Assembly: GCF_003144115.1 (NCBI RefSeq)
Contig: NW_020312021.1
Location: 1-64,000, forward strand
Direction of reading: 5' to 3'
DNA length: 64,000 nt
From: Tilletiopsis washingtonensis
Taxonomy: Eukaryota > Basidiomycota > Exobasidiomycetes > Entylomatales
Below the pieces are notes generated by a model that was not told where the DNA came from, ran no database searches, and saw nothing but the letters and a program-made list of their open reading frames with translations. The first letter of the stretch is position 1. Each line of letters starts with the position of its first letter. The position numbers and the translations under genes are program-made. Below are positions 34,023-44,600 of the stretch, in pieces.

Positions 34023-35607
34023 CTATGCCGTGATGGCGGCACGCTGGCCGGCGCGCTCGCCATTGTAGTGCGTGACCTTGGCGCCGAACATCTCCTCGTG
34101 CTCGTGCCCGTCGTCGCCCTTCTTCGCGCCGCCCTGGCCGTAGCGGCGCACACGCTCGCGCTCCCACTCGCCGGCCGTCGGAATCTTCTTGCCGGCGGCC
34201 CGCGTCTCGGCCCACAGGTCGCGGCCGTCGAGCGCTTCCCGGATGACGGGGCTGTCGAGCGTCTCGAGCGGCACGTCCTCGTTGAGCAGCGCAAAGTAGA
34301 AGCAGCCGAGGCGCGTGTACTGCGCCTGGTCCGCCGGCGGCGCCACGACGCGGTGGATGCAGCTCTTGAGGTAGCCGCCCGAGAGGAAGTGCATCGCGTC
34401 GCCGAGGTTGAGCACGACGGCGTTGTCGGCATGCTTGACGAGGCGCCACTTGTTGTCGGGCATGAGCACTTCCAGCGACGTGATTGGCTGGCTCCACAGG
34501 ACGGACACCGAATTGAAGTCTGCAGCGACAATCAGCCATGGCCCAACCACACACGCTCCTCCAAGCACACACCAGTGTGGCCCTGCAGACGCACGCCGCC
34601 GAGCTTGTCGTCGTCGGCCTTGTCGGGCGTGTGGTACATGGCGTAGCGCAGCAGGTCGATGCCGCGCTTCTCGGGCTCGCGCGAGAGGTCGTACAGCGTG
34701 TGCACGGGCAGCTTGAGCACGAGCGAGAGCACGTTGAGCACCTTGCGCAGGATCACGTCGTGGTTAAACTTGGCAAACTCCTCCACCTCGGGGATCAGCG
34801 GCTGCAGCGCCGCGGGGAAGAGCGAGGAGCGCGCCGCCGGGGCGAAGGACTGCGAGCCGAAGTTGAGTTGCTGCAGGGAGGGCTGTCAGCACATGAGCAG
34901 AGCAAGCCTATCCGGGGCAGATCACCTCGATGCGGTCCTTGACACCATTGATGCTGCAATGCGGAAATAGCATCAGCAGCTGCACGCTGGCCAGCGAGCT
35001 GCAGCGACAGCACTTCTTGCCCCACTGCCGCTCATCTGAACTCACCTCCAGTGGCCCTGATTCTTGTAGCTGAAAGATGTGATTCGTCAGCAGCCATTCG
35101 GAGCAGACTTGACAAGCGCAGGCGTGGGCTAGAGGTTGGCTGCGGGCTGTCGCAGCTACCTCACACGAGGCTGCAGCTCCTGCGTTGCAGCTGCAGTGCG
35201 CCAGCCTGCGATGCTGCTGCCGACTGCCCAGCTACTTTCACCACCTGCCTCCGCACCTGCCACCGCGCCCTCCCTGCACCCACTCACCCGACGAAGCTGC
35301 CCTTGCCGAGCATGTCCGCCTTGTACTTGCTCTTGTCCTCCTCCGACACGCCCGTGAAGCCGTACTGGCCGATGGCAAACTGGCGCAGCACCTGCTCGTA
35401 CGACCAGCCGTGGTTCACGGCATAGGCAAAGCCGTCGCGGCGGAAGGCGGCGTCGGCCTCGCGCACGAGCTCCTCGGGGATCTGGTCGAACTCGTCGCCC
35501 GTCACGAGCGAAAGGTCGAGCGTGCTGAGCTGCGCCCACTCCAAGTCCTCCTGCTGCGTCGGCTTCGGCGGCGTCCAAACGGGAATGTCGAGCGTGGAAG
35601 AGGGCAT
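34023..35607 (-). CDS. 2-oxoglutarate/Fe(II)-dependent dioxygenase, isopenicillin-N-synthase-like
   Basis: A non-heme iron oxygenase of the DIOX_N plus 2OG-FeII_Oxy type, which hydroxylates or desaturates small molecules; the substrate is unknown. The start MPSSTLDIPVWTPPKPTQQ is at 35607. The N-terminal domain has DLSLVTGDEFDQIPEELVRE, FRRDGFAYAVNHG and a small exon reading YKNQGHW. The core has LRYAMYHTP, then the iron ligands HTD (the His-Thr is split from Asp by an intron, resuming DFNSVSVLWSQPITSLEVL) and the distal His in SCIHRVVAPP. VVLNLGDAMHFLSGG is the family's GD-L motif. It ends GERAGQRAAITA. The HRV motif replaces the more common HRV/HRVV-x-S context, so the 2OG-binding Arg is probably that of CIHR. 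No biosynthetic partner genes are adjacent except the MFS gene 2.3 kb away. Confidence 0.88.
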
Positions 35608-36222
35608 GCTGGGCGGTGCGGTTGCGTATGAGATGGGATATCGTGAGCGTCGCCTTGCTCCATGCTCGTTACTTAAGGGCTCCCTCCGACGACGTGCCGC
35701 GAGGGGCCCTCGGACGCTGGCGTGCTGCCGCCATTGCGAGCCCCGGTCGGGCACGACGGGCGTTCGTGCTCGGCATGCTGATCGCCCTTGTGCGGCCAAC
35801 GTTTCTTCGCGCTTGTGGAGGTGCGGAGGGCACGCGCCGCACGGCCGCGATGCGGCACGATTTTGGCGCGAGCACGCCATCGCCGAAGCACGCCTTCGCG
35901 CGCTCCCAGCGCCGCGCCCTCGCGCAGCGCCCGGAGCGCGGCGCTGAGCGCACGTGTGGCCGTACACGAGAACATTCGGGCAGGCCACACCACCTCGGCC
36001 CTCCCCATCCTCATCAAAGCGCAGGGCCTCGGCTGCGTCGGTGGTGTCAGAATCGAGGGCGGGAGAGGTGGTGCGCATGTCGCCTTAGCGAGGACCGAGA
36101 TCACTCAAGCGGTCCGGCGGGCCGGGGCGATCAATTAAAGGAAGCGCCCCTGACTCTCGGCGGCGTGCTCCGCGTGCTCGACAGGGGCAGATCAAGGCTT
36201 TCGGATTACCCGCACTGCGGCC
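35608..36222. other. Intergenic region upstream of the oxygenase gene
   Basis: The 615 bp contain the promoter of the oxygenase (right to left) and the 3' end of the next minus-strand gene. A 'ttacttaagg' A/T-richer patch about 70 bp upstream of the oxygenase start could be a core promoter element. No gene is supported. Confidence 0.4.
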
Positions 36223-37799
36223 CTAGAGCGACTGTGCGCCGTCGCCGAAGAAGGCGGTGACAACGGCGAGCGTGGCATCGTACACGCGGCTCGGGCCTGG
36301 GTCGGCGGCCTCGAGCAGCTCCTCGAAGCGCGCAGACAGCTCTCTGAGCATCGTCGCGGTTCGTGCGTCTGCCTCGGCTGGAGCAGGGAGTTTGATTCAG
36401 CGATCACCCATGGCTGGGTTCGAGGCGCAACGCACCGGATTCTGGCAGTTCGGAGGACAGCGAGAGCGTGCAGCGAGCAGAGCCCCACCGAGAAAACGAC
36501 ACCGGCGAGCGGAGAACGAGCTTGGCTCCACTGAGTGCGCTGCGTCAGCTTGACTCGGCGCCAGCGGCAACATACGGCTCACATGCTATTCTCGAATGTG
36601 AGCGTTTCGCGAGCGGTCGACTGCCCTCGGCACAGGTCGGGCCGTGCGCTGCTGAGCGACTCAAAGAGCCTCGAGCGCACCTGCAGCAGCGCCCGCCGTG
36701 TCCTGACCGCGATCAGCAGAGCCGGCGCGTCGCCTGCACGCTCCCAGCTGTGAAAGCAACGTGAGCACAGATGGTATGCTGCAGATCAGCGGACGTACCG
36801 CGCGACGTGCGGCTCGAGCGAGCCTCGCAATTGGGACGGCAGCCGTGCTTGCATGCGCTCGACTCGCGGTGTCGAGGCGGCAGACAATGTCGACGCCGCG
36901 TCTTCGCGGATGTCCAGCTGCAATGAGAACATCTCGTTGTCGGCAGCATAGTGGAGAGAGACGCCGCGCCGCGAGCTGCTTTGGTCCGTCGTCTCCACGC
37001 GGGTCAGACGCAGGCCTGAAAACTCTTCTTGCGCATTAAGCTGAAAAGACCAGCGTCAGCGCAAGCGGGCAGAATGTCTGCTGCGAGACGAAGCCACATG
37101 CCTCCACATGTCGAGCCACCATGATTTGGACTCACCCCAGCCTTTGCCCCAGCTAGCCGAGCCTCTGGATCGGTCTCCTCCATCCCGCCCGCCTCTATCA
37201 ATGGCGCTGGCAGCAGGGCGCCGCCGAGACTGTCGCCGCCCGCCGCAGGTCCAAAACCAAGGAGCTGAGAAAGCGCCGAAGGTGTTGAAGTAAGAATTGC
37301 AGTTCTGGAAGAGCAGCGACGGTGAGCACGACCCAGCGCAGTCACACGAGCAACTCACAACGCCTCGTCGTCTGCCTCGCGCAGCCGGCGCTCGAGCTCT
37401 GCCTGCTCCGCAGCCCACTGGCGGCGCGACTGAGAATCATCTGTAGCGCTTGCACTGCTGCGTCGGGCCCTCTCGCGCGCAAGATCGCCTCGCAGCCGCC
37501 GCACGTCGAGCTCGGCGTCTGCAAGCTGCTGCTCGAGCGCCGCCCGCTCGGCGCGCTCCTTTGCCTCGCGGGCCGAACCTCCGCCTGGGCCGGACGTCGA
37601 GTGCGGCGACGAGCGTGCACCGCGAGATGTGCGCTGCACGAGCGCCGAGGTCGATGGCCGTTGGCTCGGCCGGCCTGCAGCAAGTGCCGCTGTCGTGCGC
37701 GGAGTCGAGGCCTTGGGCGACGCGCCGGCCGCCCGCCGCGGACTGGTGCGCGTGCCGGGCGACGTGGGCGGGGGCTGTGACAGCGAAGGCGACGACATG
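36223..37799 (-). CDS. Coiled-coil protein, possibly Csm1/Pcs1 (monopolin)-like
   Basis: The start MSSPSLSQPPPTSPGTRTSP is at 37799 and the stop (GDGAQSL) at 36223. The first about 90 residues are a Ser/Pro/Thr/Arg-rich tail. A coiled coil follows (AREAKERAERAALEQQLADA, then QWAAEQAELERRLREADDEA). A linker exon reads TAILTSTPSALSQLLGFGPA. The next exon begins LNAQEEFSGLRLTRVETTDQ and contains VSLHYAADNEMFSLQLDIRE, then the final helix RELSARFEELLEAADPGPSR. The plan of disordered tail, coiled coil and small C-terminal alpha/beta domain starting with 'EE(L)TGL' resembles kinetochore RWD-like proteins, above all Csm1/Pcs1. This is a guess from the architecture; sequence identity is too low to judge by eye. 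Introns near 36395-36780 are not fully resolved. Confidence 0.5.
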
Positions 37800-38126
37800 C
37801 GGAGAGAAGAGAGAGATGCGTGGTGGCTTGTGCGAAGGCAGTGGTGCGGAGGCAAGTGTTGGGAGTGCGAGTGTGGAGCAGGCGCAGCGAGATCAACACT
37901 TCGCGCCTTGGCGGGCGGCAGCAGCGCGACGCGGCGCGTGGGAGCAGCGGCGGCGTGACTAAGCAGGCACCCAGATTTGGCTCTTGAGGCGGGCGGCGGT
38001 GGCCGAGCTTGCGCTTGCGCCGGCCCAGCCCGGCGGCACCAGCCAGCCCCTGCGCCACCACGAACCCTGGGCGGCCCCACCTTCTCTCTCACACCATCCT
38101 CTCCCAGCCCACTCCCCACCCCCAGC
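37800..38126. promoter_or_regulatory. Divergent promoter of the coiled-coil gene and lipoyl synthase
   Basis: A 327-bp stretch between outward-facing start codons. Pyrimidine-rich sequence (ccccaccttctctctcacacc) precedes the lipoyl synthase start, as is common in fungal promoters. No defined factor site is claimed. Confidence 0.45.
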
Positions 38127-39541
38127 ATGCTCGCCCGCCCGCTCCTCCGCCAGCACACCAGCTCCGGCCTCATCGCTGCGGCGGCCAGCTGTGCCGGCAG
38201 CAGCGCGCCCGGGCCGTCGCGCCAGCTCGCCACCGCGGCGCCGTCCCCGCGCGTCGCCGCCTTCCGCGCTGCCCTCGCCGCCGACGCTGCGCCGGCCGAT
38301 GCGCTCCTCGATGCGCCCACGCGCATCGCCATGGGCCGCACGTCCGACGCCCGCCTGCCGGCGCACCTGCGCACCTCGATTCCCACGGGCAAGAACTTCA
38401 CGCGCATCAAGCGCGACGTGCGTGCGCTGGGTCTCGCCACCGTGTGTGAGGAGGCGCGCTGCCCCAACATCGGCGAGTGCTGGGGCGGCGAGAAGGGCAC
38501 GAGCACGGCCACGATCATGGTGAGTGCCGAAAGGCGGCAGCCGTTGGGCTAGAGGGTGCGCGAGGGCCGTGCGCCGCTCTCAGTGCTCCAGGGCGCCGCA
38601 AGCCGCACCGCACTGCAAAGGCTGACACTCGCTCCAGCTCATGGGCGACACGTGCACCCGCGGCTGCCGCTTCTGCAGCGTCAAGACGTCCCGTGCGCCG
38701 GCGCCAGTCGACGCTCACGAGCCGGAGAACGTATCCGAGGCCATCTCACGCTGGGGGCTGGGCTACATCGTGCTCACCTCCGTCGACCGCGACGACATGT
38801 CCGACGGCGGCAGCGCGCACATTGCGAGCACCATCTCCAACATCAAGCTCAAGGCGCCCGACACGCTCGTCGAGGCGCTTGTGCCCGACTTCCAGGGCAA
38901 CCGCGAGCACATTGAGAAGGTGGCGCGCAGCGGGCTCGACGTGTTCGCGCACAACATTGAGACGGTCGAGCGCACGACGCCAGACGTGCGCGACCGGCGG
39001 GCAGGCTACCGGCAGACGCTCGGCGTGCTCAAGGCTGCCAAGGACATGGTGCCGAGCCTGCTCACCAAGACGAGCATCATGCTGGGCTGTGGCGAGGAGG
39101 ACGCCGAGGTGGAGCAGACGCTGCGAGGTGAGTCACGTCAGAAGCGCGAGCCTGTGCACTAGCTGACCAGTTGCACAGACCTGCGGGAGCACAACGTCGA
39201 CGTCGTGACGCTCGGCCAGTACATGCGCCCGACGAAGCGGCACATGAAGGTGCATGCCTATGTCTCGCCCGAGAAGTTCTCGCACTGGGAGACGCGGGCC
39301 AAGGAGCTCGGCTTCCTGTACGTCGCCAGTGGTCCGCTTGTCCGCAGCAGCTACCGCGCCGGAGAGTACTTTGTGAGTCGCTCGTGCGTCTCGCCGTCGC
39401 GTTCTGTGCTGATGCGGTCCTTCGCAGATCGAGAACGTGCTCAAGAAGCGCCGCGGTCTTGCTGGCGAAGGCAGTCCGGCTGGACCGGCGGCCCTCAGCA
39501 GCGAGTCTGGCACCGGACTTGCTGGCGAGGCGCGGTCTTAG
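38127..39541 (+). CDS. LIP5: Lipoyl synthase, mitochondrial radical SAM enzyme
   Basis: Inserts two sulfur atoms into protein-bound octanoyl groups to make lipoate for pyruvate and 2-oxoglutarate dehydrogenases and the glycine cleavage system, in the mitochondrial matrix. Four exons give 396 residues: 38127-38519, 38638-39127, 39179-39372, 39428-39541. A presequence of about 50 residues precedes [19 protein letters not shown]. The auxiliary cluster motif is [12 protein letters not shown] and the radical SAM motif is CTRGCRFC. Other family blocks are [46 protein letters not shown] and [21 protein letters not shown], and the C-terminal RSSY serine ligand is in [12 protein letters not shown] short Gly/Ser/Ala tail follows. 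Length and motifs are complete. Confidence 0.98.
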
Positions 39542-40041
39542 ATGCGTAGATTATCGTGCAATTTGGGCTCGGGGCTCGTGCCGTGTGCCAGCCCTTGAAA
39601 TGCGACGTGGACTCTCTTGCCTCCTCTGTCTGTCGTCGAGGCGTAGTCGCGGGCCGTGAGGTTGCCACTTTCCCGCTGTGCTCGACCTTCGCACTGGCAG
39701 TTCGCCGTATCTTCCTGTCACGTTTCTGCTGTCCGAGTCAGCGCTTGTTGCGGTATGAGCTCTGGTGAAGCCGGGAGCCAGGCAAAGGCGCACCAGCCGA
39801 CGCACGGATCAGCAGGAGATGGCTTGGCTCGCCGCGTAAAGCTGCGCGCGGAGGTGGACGAGAGCGGCTCCGCCGCCGCGCGCCGCGCCGAGATGTCATC
39901 AGGCTCATCAACGCACCCTGCCTGACTCCCGACTACATCCTTCGCGCACCCTTCTCAGCCCCTCGTCCTCTCGCCGCCTCGCAGAGCACGTACTGCGCCT
40001 GCACTGAAGCGTCCTCAGAGCCGCCACGCTACGCTGCCGCC
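39542..40041. other. Intergenic region between lipoyl synthase and signal peptide peptidase
   Basis: Both neighbours are on the plus strand, so this 500 bp holds one 3' end and one promoter. No reading frame with similarity is present and no repeat was seen. Confidence 0.5.
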
Positions 40042-41456
40042 ATGGCGTCGCAGTCCGGGCTCTACGTGGCGTATGGTGCGTCGCTCGCTGCCGCGTCTGT
40101 CAGCAGCACCAGTCTGACGTGCTCGTCTCAGGCGCGCTGATGTCGGGCGCCCTCGTGCCCATCTACTACGGAGCATTCGCCTCGCTGCCGCCGTCGCCGC
40201 TGCCCGCCAGTGCCGCCGACTCGGACGCCGATGCCGGCAGCGACGACGAAGAGACGCTGCAGAGCGAGGCGCTGACGTCGAGCGAGGCCTACCTCTTCCC
40301 GCTCCTCGGCAGCGCCGTACTCGCCGGCATGTACGTGCTTGTCAAGCTCGTCGACCGCCGGTACCTTGACGTGCTGCTCGGCGCGTACTTTGGCGTGGTC
40401 GGCGCAGCTGCGGTCTGGAAGGTGAGCGCAAGAGAGGTGAAGCGCACGCGGCGCGCAGGAGATGGGACGCAGGGTCAGCTGTGACGCCGAGGCTGACCGT
40501 GCTTGCCTCAGTCCGCACATGGAGTTGTCCGTGGCATCCTTGGGCGCGCGCGGTGGGCATCCTTCACCGCCTACCGGCTGGTCGTCACGCGCGAGGCACC
40601 TGCCAAGCGAGCGGCGAAGAAGGGCAAGGGCCGGTCGAAGGCAAAGAAGGCGGCTGCTGGTACGTGCGCTGTGGGCAGCAGCTGTCCCAGAGCTCATCAG
40701 GCGCCCCGCAGAGTCCGTCTTTGCGACCAAGCTCTCGATCCTGTCGCTGCCGCTGGGCCTGCTGTCGGGTGCCATCGTGCTCTCGTACCTCTACACGAAG
40801 CACTGGGTGCTGTCGAACATCCTGGCGCTCTCGCTCGCGCACTCGGGCATCACGCTCATGGCGCTCGACTCGTTCCGCACCGGCGGCATCATGCTGCTCG
40901 GCCTCTTTGCGTACGACATCTTCTGGGTGTTTGGCACCGACGTCATGGTCTCGGTGGCGCGCGGCCTCGACGGGCCGATCAAGATCACGTTCCCGAAGAA
41001 CTTTGCCGACGGCCTGCAGCGCGCGCTCGAGGGCGCCGAGCCGGACTGGAAGCTGACGATGCTCGGCCTCGGCGACATTGTCATCCCCGGTGAGGCGTGT
41101 GCATGAGGTGCTCATCCGCTGCGGCCCACTGACGGCTGCTCGCAGGCATCTTCATCGCTCTGGCGCTGCGCTTCGACCTCGCACAGCACCGCGCTGCACA
41201 CCCGACGTCGCGCACGCGCCGCGTCTTCCGTCGGCCGTACTTCCGCGCGACGCTCGCGGCGTACATCGCCGGCCTGGCGACGACGATGGGCGTGATGCAC
41301 GTCTTCCAGGCCGCGCAGCCGGCGCTGCTCTACCTCAGCCCGGCGTGCATCCTCGCCGTGCTAGGCACGGCGCTGCGGCGCGGCGAGGTGGCCCAGGTGT
41401 GGGCGTGGAGCGAGGAGGAGGAGCAGGAGGAGCAGGAGGCAGACAAGGAAGACTAG
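40042..41456 (+). CDS. Signal peptide peptidase (presenilin-type aspartyl protease)
   Basis: An intramembrane aspartyl protease of peptidase family A22B that cuts leftover signal peptides and tail-anchored proteins in the ER membrane. Five exons give 386 residues: 40042-40075, 40132-40421, 40512-40659, 40712-41089, 41146-41456. The catalytic aspartates lie in FAYDIFWVF and GLGDIVIPG, and the third conserved motif is QPALLYLSP (PAL). About nine hydrophobic segments are visible. Features peculiar to this copy are an acidic loop after the first helix (ASAADSDADAGSDDEE), a Lys/Arg-rich cytosolic loop (APAKRAAKKGKGRSKAKKAA) before the catalytic core, and a Glu-rich tail (SEEEEQEEQEADKED). Confidence 0.95.
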
Positions 41457-41626
41457 GCAAGCGGCGCAATGCAGGGCTAGGAGATGGATGCTTTGGTGCA
41501 AGAGGACAATCCCGAAGAGAGGAGCGCAGGCTGGGATCGTCGCTTCGGGGCATGGGTGAGGGGCGTTGCTTGCGGGCGGGGCGTGTCATGGGAGATGTGG
41601 AGCGGCATGAGACAGTCTTGAGAGGA

Positions 41627-44600
41627 TCATGGAGGGATCGGCACGTAGCGCGAGGTAATGGGTCGCTTCTTCTTGCCCTTGCTTCCCGCGCCTGGCGGCG
41701 GCGTCGGCGCATCGCCGGGGATCGGCGGTGTGCTGGAGCTGGGCGGCGGCCCGGACAGGCTTGCTGCTGAAGCTGCGCGAGGCATCGGCGGCTGCGCGGC
41801 CGGCGGCTGGCTCAGGTCGCCGAGGTTGGAGCGGGCGCGCGGCAGGGCGCCGCGCATGCCCGGCGGACCCGGCGGAGGCGAGAGCGACGAGAACGACGGT
41901 GCGCCGCCCTCCTCGCTGATCGGCGGCGTCGAGCGCGCCGAGCCAGGCGGCCCGGCGCCGGCGAAGCCCGAAGAGGCCGCTGGTGGCGGCCCGCTCGGGA
42001 CGTCGCTCGCCGTGCGACGCAGCGCCGCATTGTTCCCGGTGCCCGTTGAGGGTGACGCGGTCTGCGCGCGAGGCGGCGGCGGTGGCGGAGCGGCTGCTGC
42101 GCCCGTGTCGCCGGCCTGCAGATGGGTCAGCGAGTGCTCTTGGCGCAGCAGACGAGCAGCTGCGCACCTTCTTGTTCACCCAGCGCTTCAGGTCCTTGTC
42201 GAAGTAGAAGACGCTCTCCTCGCCGAGATGCGCCTTCTTCGCCTTGGGCTGCTCCGCCTCCTTCTTGCCGCCGCCACCCCAGAGGCGACCGAGCCAGGAC
42301 CCGCCAGCAGCAGCGGGTTTCGCTGCGAGATTGGGACATGAGGGTCAGTGTGGGCGCTGAACAGCTACTCGTGGCGCATCTCACCCTCCTCTTGCGGCTT
42401 GCTCTCGCTCTCCTTGCTAGGCTCCGCAGCCGTGGCGCTCTTGTCGCCGCCGGCAGCTGCAGCAGCGGCCTCCTTGGCCTTCTTGGCCTTCTGCGTGCTG
42501 GCATTGCCAAAGCCGAGGTCGTCTTCCTCGTCGTCCTCCTCGGCGGGCTGCTCCTGCCGCGGCGTGTAGCTCGCCTGCGTGGTGGGCTGCGGCGTGCTGC
42601 CGCCGAGCGCGTCGAAGGTCGAGATGAAGCCGCCCTCCTCGCTGAGCTCGCCGCCGCCACCAGCGTTGGAGAAGAACTGCGGCTGCTGCGCGCCGTGCGG
42701 CTGGTAGCCATAGTATGGCTCCTCCGCCGGCTGTAGCGCCCCGTCGCCGTTCTCGCCGCTGCTGCTGCCCGCCCACGGCGCATTGGCCGAGCTGTGACTC
42801 GTGTACGGGCCGCCGTAGGCGCCTTCCGACGAGCGATCGCTGCTGTACGGCGCCGGGGAGCGCGTCATGCCGCGCGAGCTGTCCGACGGCGCCTGCGCCT
42901 GCGGCCAGTCGGCGTACGGGTCGCGCGATGTGGCCAGCGGCGTCATCTCGGACATCGACAAGGGGTGCGGCGACGACTCGCGTGTGTGGAAGTCAGCTGC
43001 GGATCCGGCGCGCGACGACGGCTGGCTGCCAGTGAAGTGCGCCGGCGTGAAGCTGCTGCTGCTGTGGAAGTCGGCCGTCGACTGCGCGCGCGACACGGCC
43101 GTCGACATCGAGTCGGGCGTGATGGCGCTGTAGTGCGAGAACGGCCCGACGGCGCCGGTGGGTGGCGCCTTGGCTGCGGCAGCCTTGGAGCCAGCGGGGG
43201 CGCCCGCGTCCATGTCTTCGCCCGCGATGAACTTGGTGAAGCGGCCCTCGAGCGCGCCCCACATGCCGTCCATCGTCGGCCGCTGGATCTTGCGCGAGAC
43301 CCAGCTGCCGCCGGCATCGACCTGCGGTGCGCCGACGATGCGGTCGGACAGCTCCTTCACCTGCGCGAGCAGCGTGTGGTGGTAGTAGCGCGACATGCGG
43401 CCGCCCTTGAGTGCGGCAGCGATCGCCTCGCAGTACTTCTGCGCGCCGCGGGCATCGCCCAGCTCGGCGAGGCGGTATGCATGCACGAGGCGGAAGGCCT
43501 GCATGTGCGGAGCGCCGTGATACGTCTCGCCGCCCTTGGCCACCGGCCGCAGCGCGCCGATGAACTCGTAGATCTCGGAGAGCAGGATGTGGTCGATGTC
43601 GCGCAGGTAGACGTTGCTCGCTGCCGGGCTTGACGAGCCGAGCAGAGAGAGACGTGCGCCAGAGCCGTCGACGCCGTCAAAGGCGGCTGACTGCGGCGAG
43701 AGCAGGTAGCTGACGCGAGCGAATGTCAGCATATGAGTCTGCAGGGGTCACTCGGTATACTCACCAGATGTGCGCTGCCTCGGTCCAGCCAGCCTGCAGG
43801 AGGCCGTCACCCATCGCTGTGAGCGCAACCGAGTCGCCGCTCGTGCGGTTCGCGATGATCGTCGCGGCGGCCTTGCGCCACTGCGGCAGCTTCGGCGCAG
43901 CACCGGAGAGCGCCGACAGCGTGCTCGCGCCCGGCAAGCTCGGCAGGCCTGCCTGCGGCGGCATGAAGCTCGTCTTGGAGCGGAACGCATCCGTGACTGC
44001 GGCGCGTCAGCAGGGCAGAGCGGGACTTTCATTGTCTGGAAGACACTCACTCGCAGTTGGCGCTTGGCCTGAGAAGAGGGAGTATGCGACGCGCAGGCTC
44101 TGCCGGCCGCTCGCGGTACCGCCCGGCAGCCCGTCCCGCGGTGCGTCCTCGGCGAACTCGTGCTGCATGAACTCGTCCACGACGGTACGCCACAGGTCTT
44201 TGTCGACGCAGCTCGCGATAGTCAGCGCATGCGCCCACATCTGCTCCTTCATCGCGAGCTGCACGGCCTCGCGGCGCTCGCCTGCGAGAATCAGCTCCTG
44301 CATACGGTCGAGGAACGAGGCGCGCAGGGTGTACGTCTGCAGCACACTGTCCGAGGCGGGAGTGACGGCCACGGCGGGGTGCGTCTCCTCGCCGCTCTCC
44401 GACTGCAACAGCGCCCGCGTTGCGGCGTCGAAGGCAGGGCTGAAAAGGAGCGTTAGCGAGCGCATACATGTGCCAGGAGATGCGGCACTCACTTGGCGGT
44501 GACGTTGCCGTCGTGCTCGAGCATCAGCACCAGGAGTCGCATCATCGTGATGCGATCCTCGACGTGCTGCGCCTCCCAGGCACCGTCCTCGGCGTGCAGA

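Noticed and set aside
36405-36435. B-box-like gggttcgaggc
   Set aside because: The flanking bases do not form a T-stem and there is no A box upstream; it lies inside a gene region.
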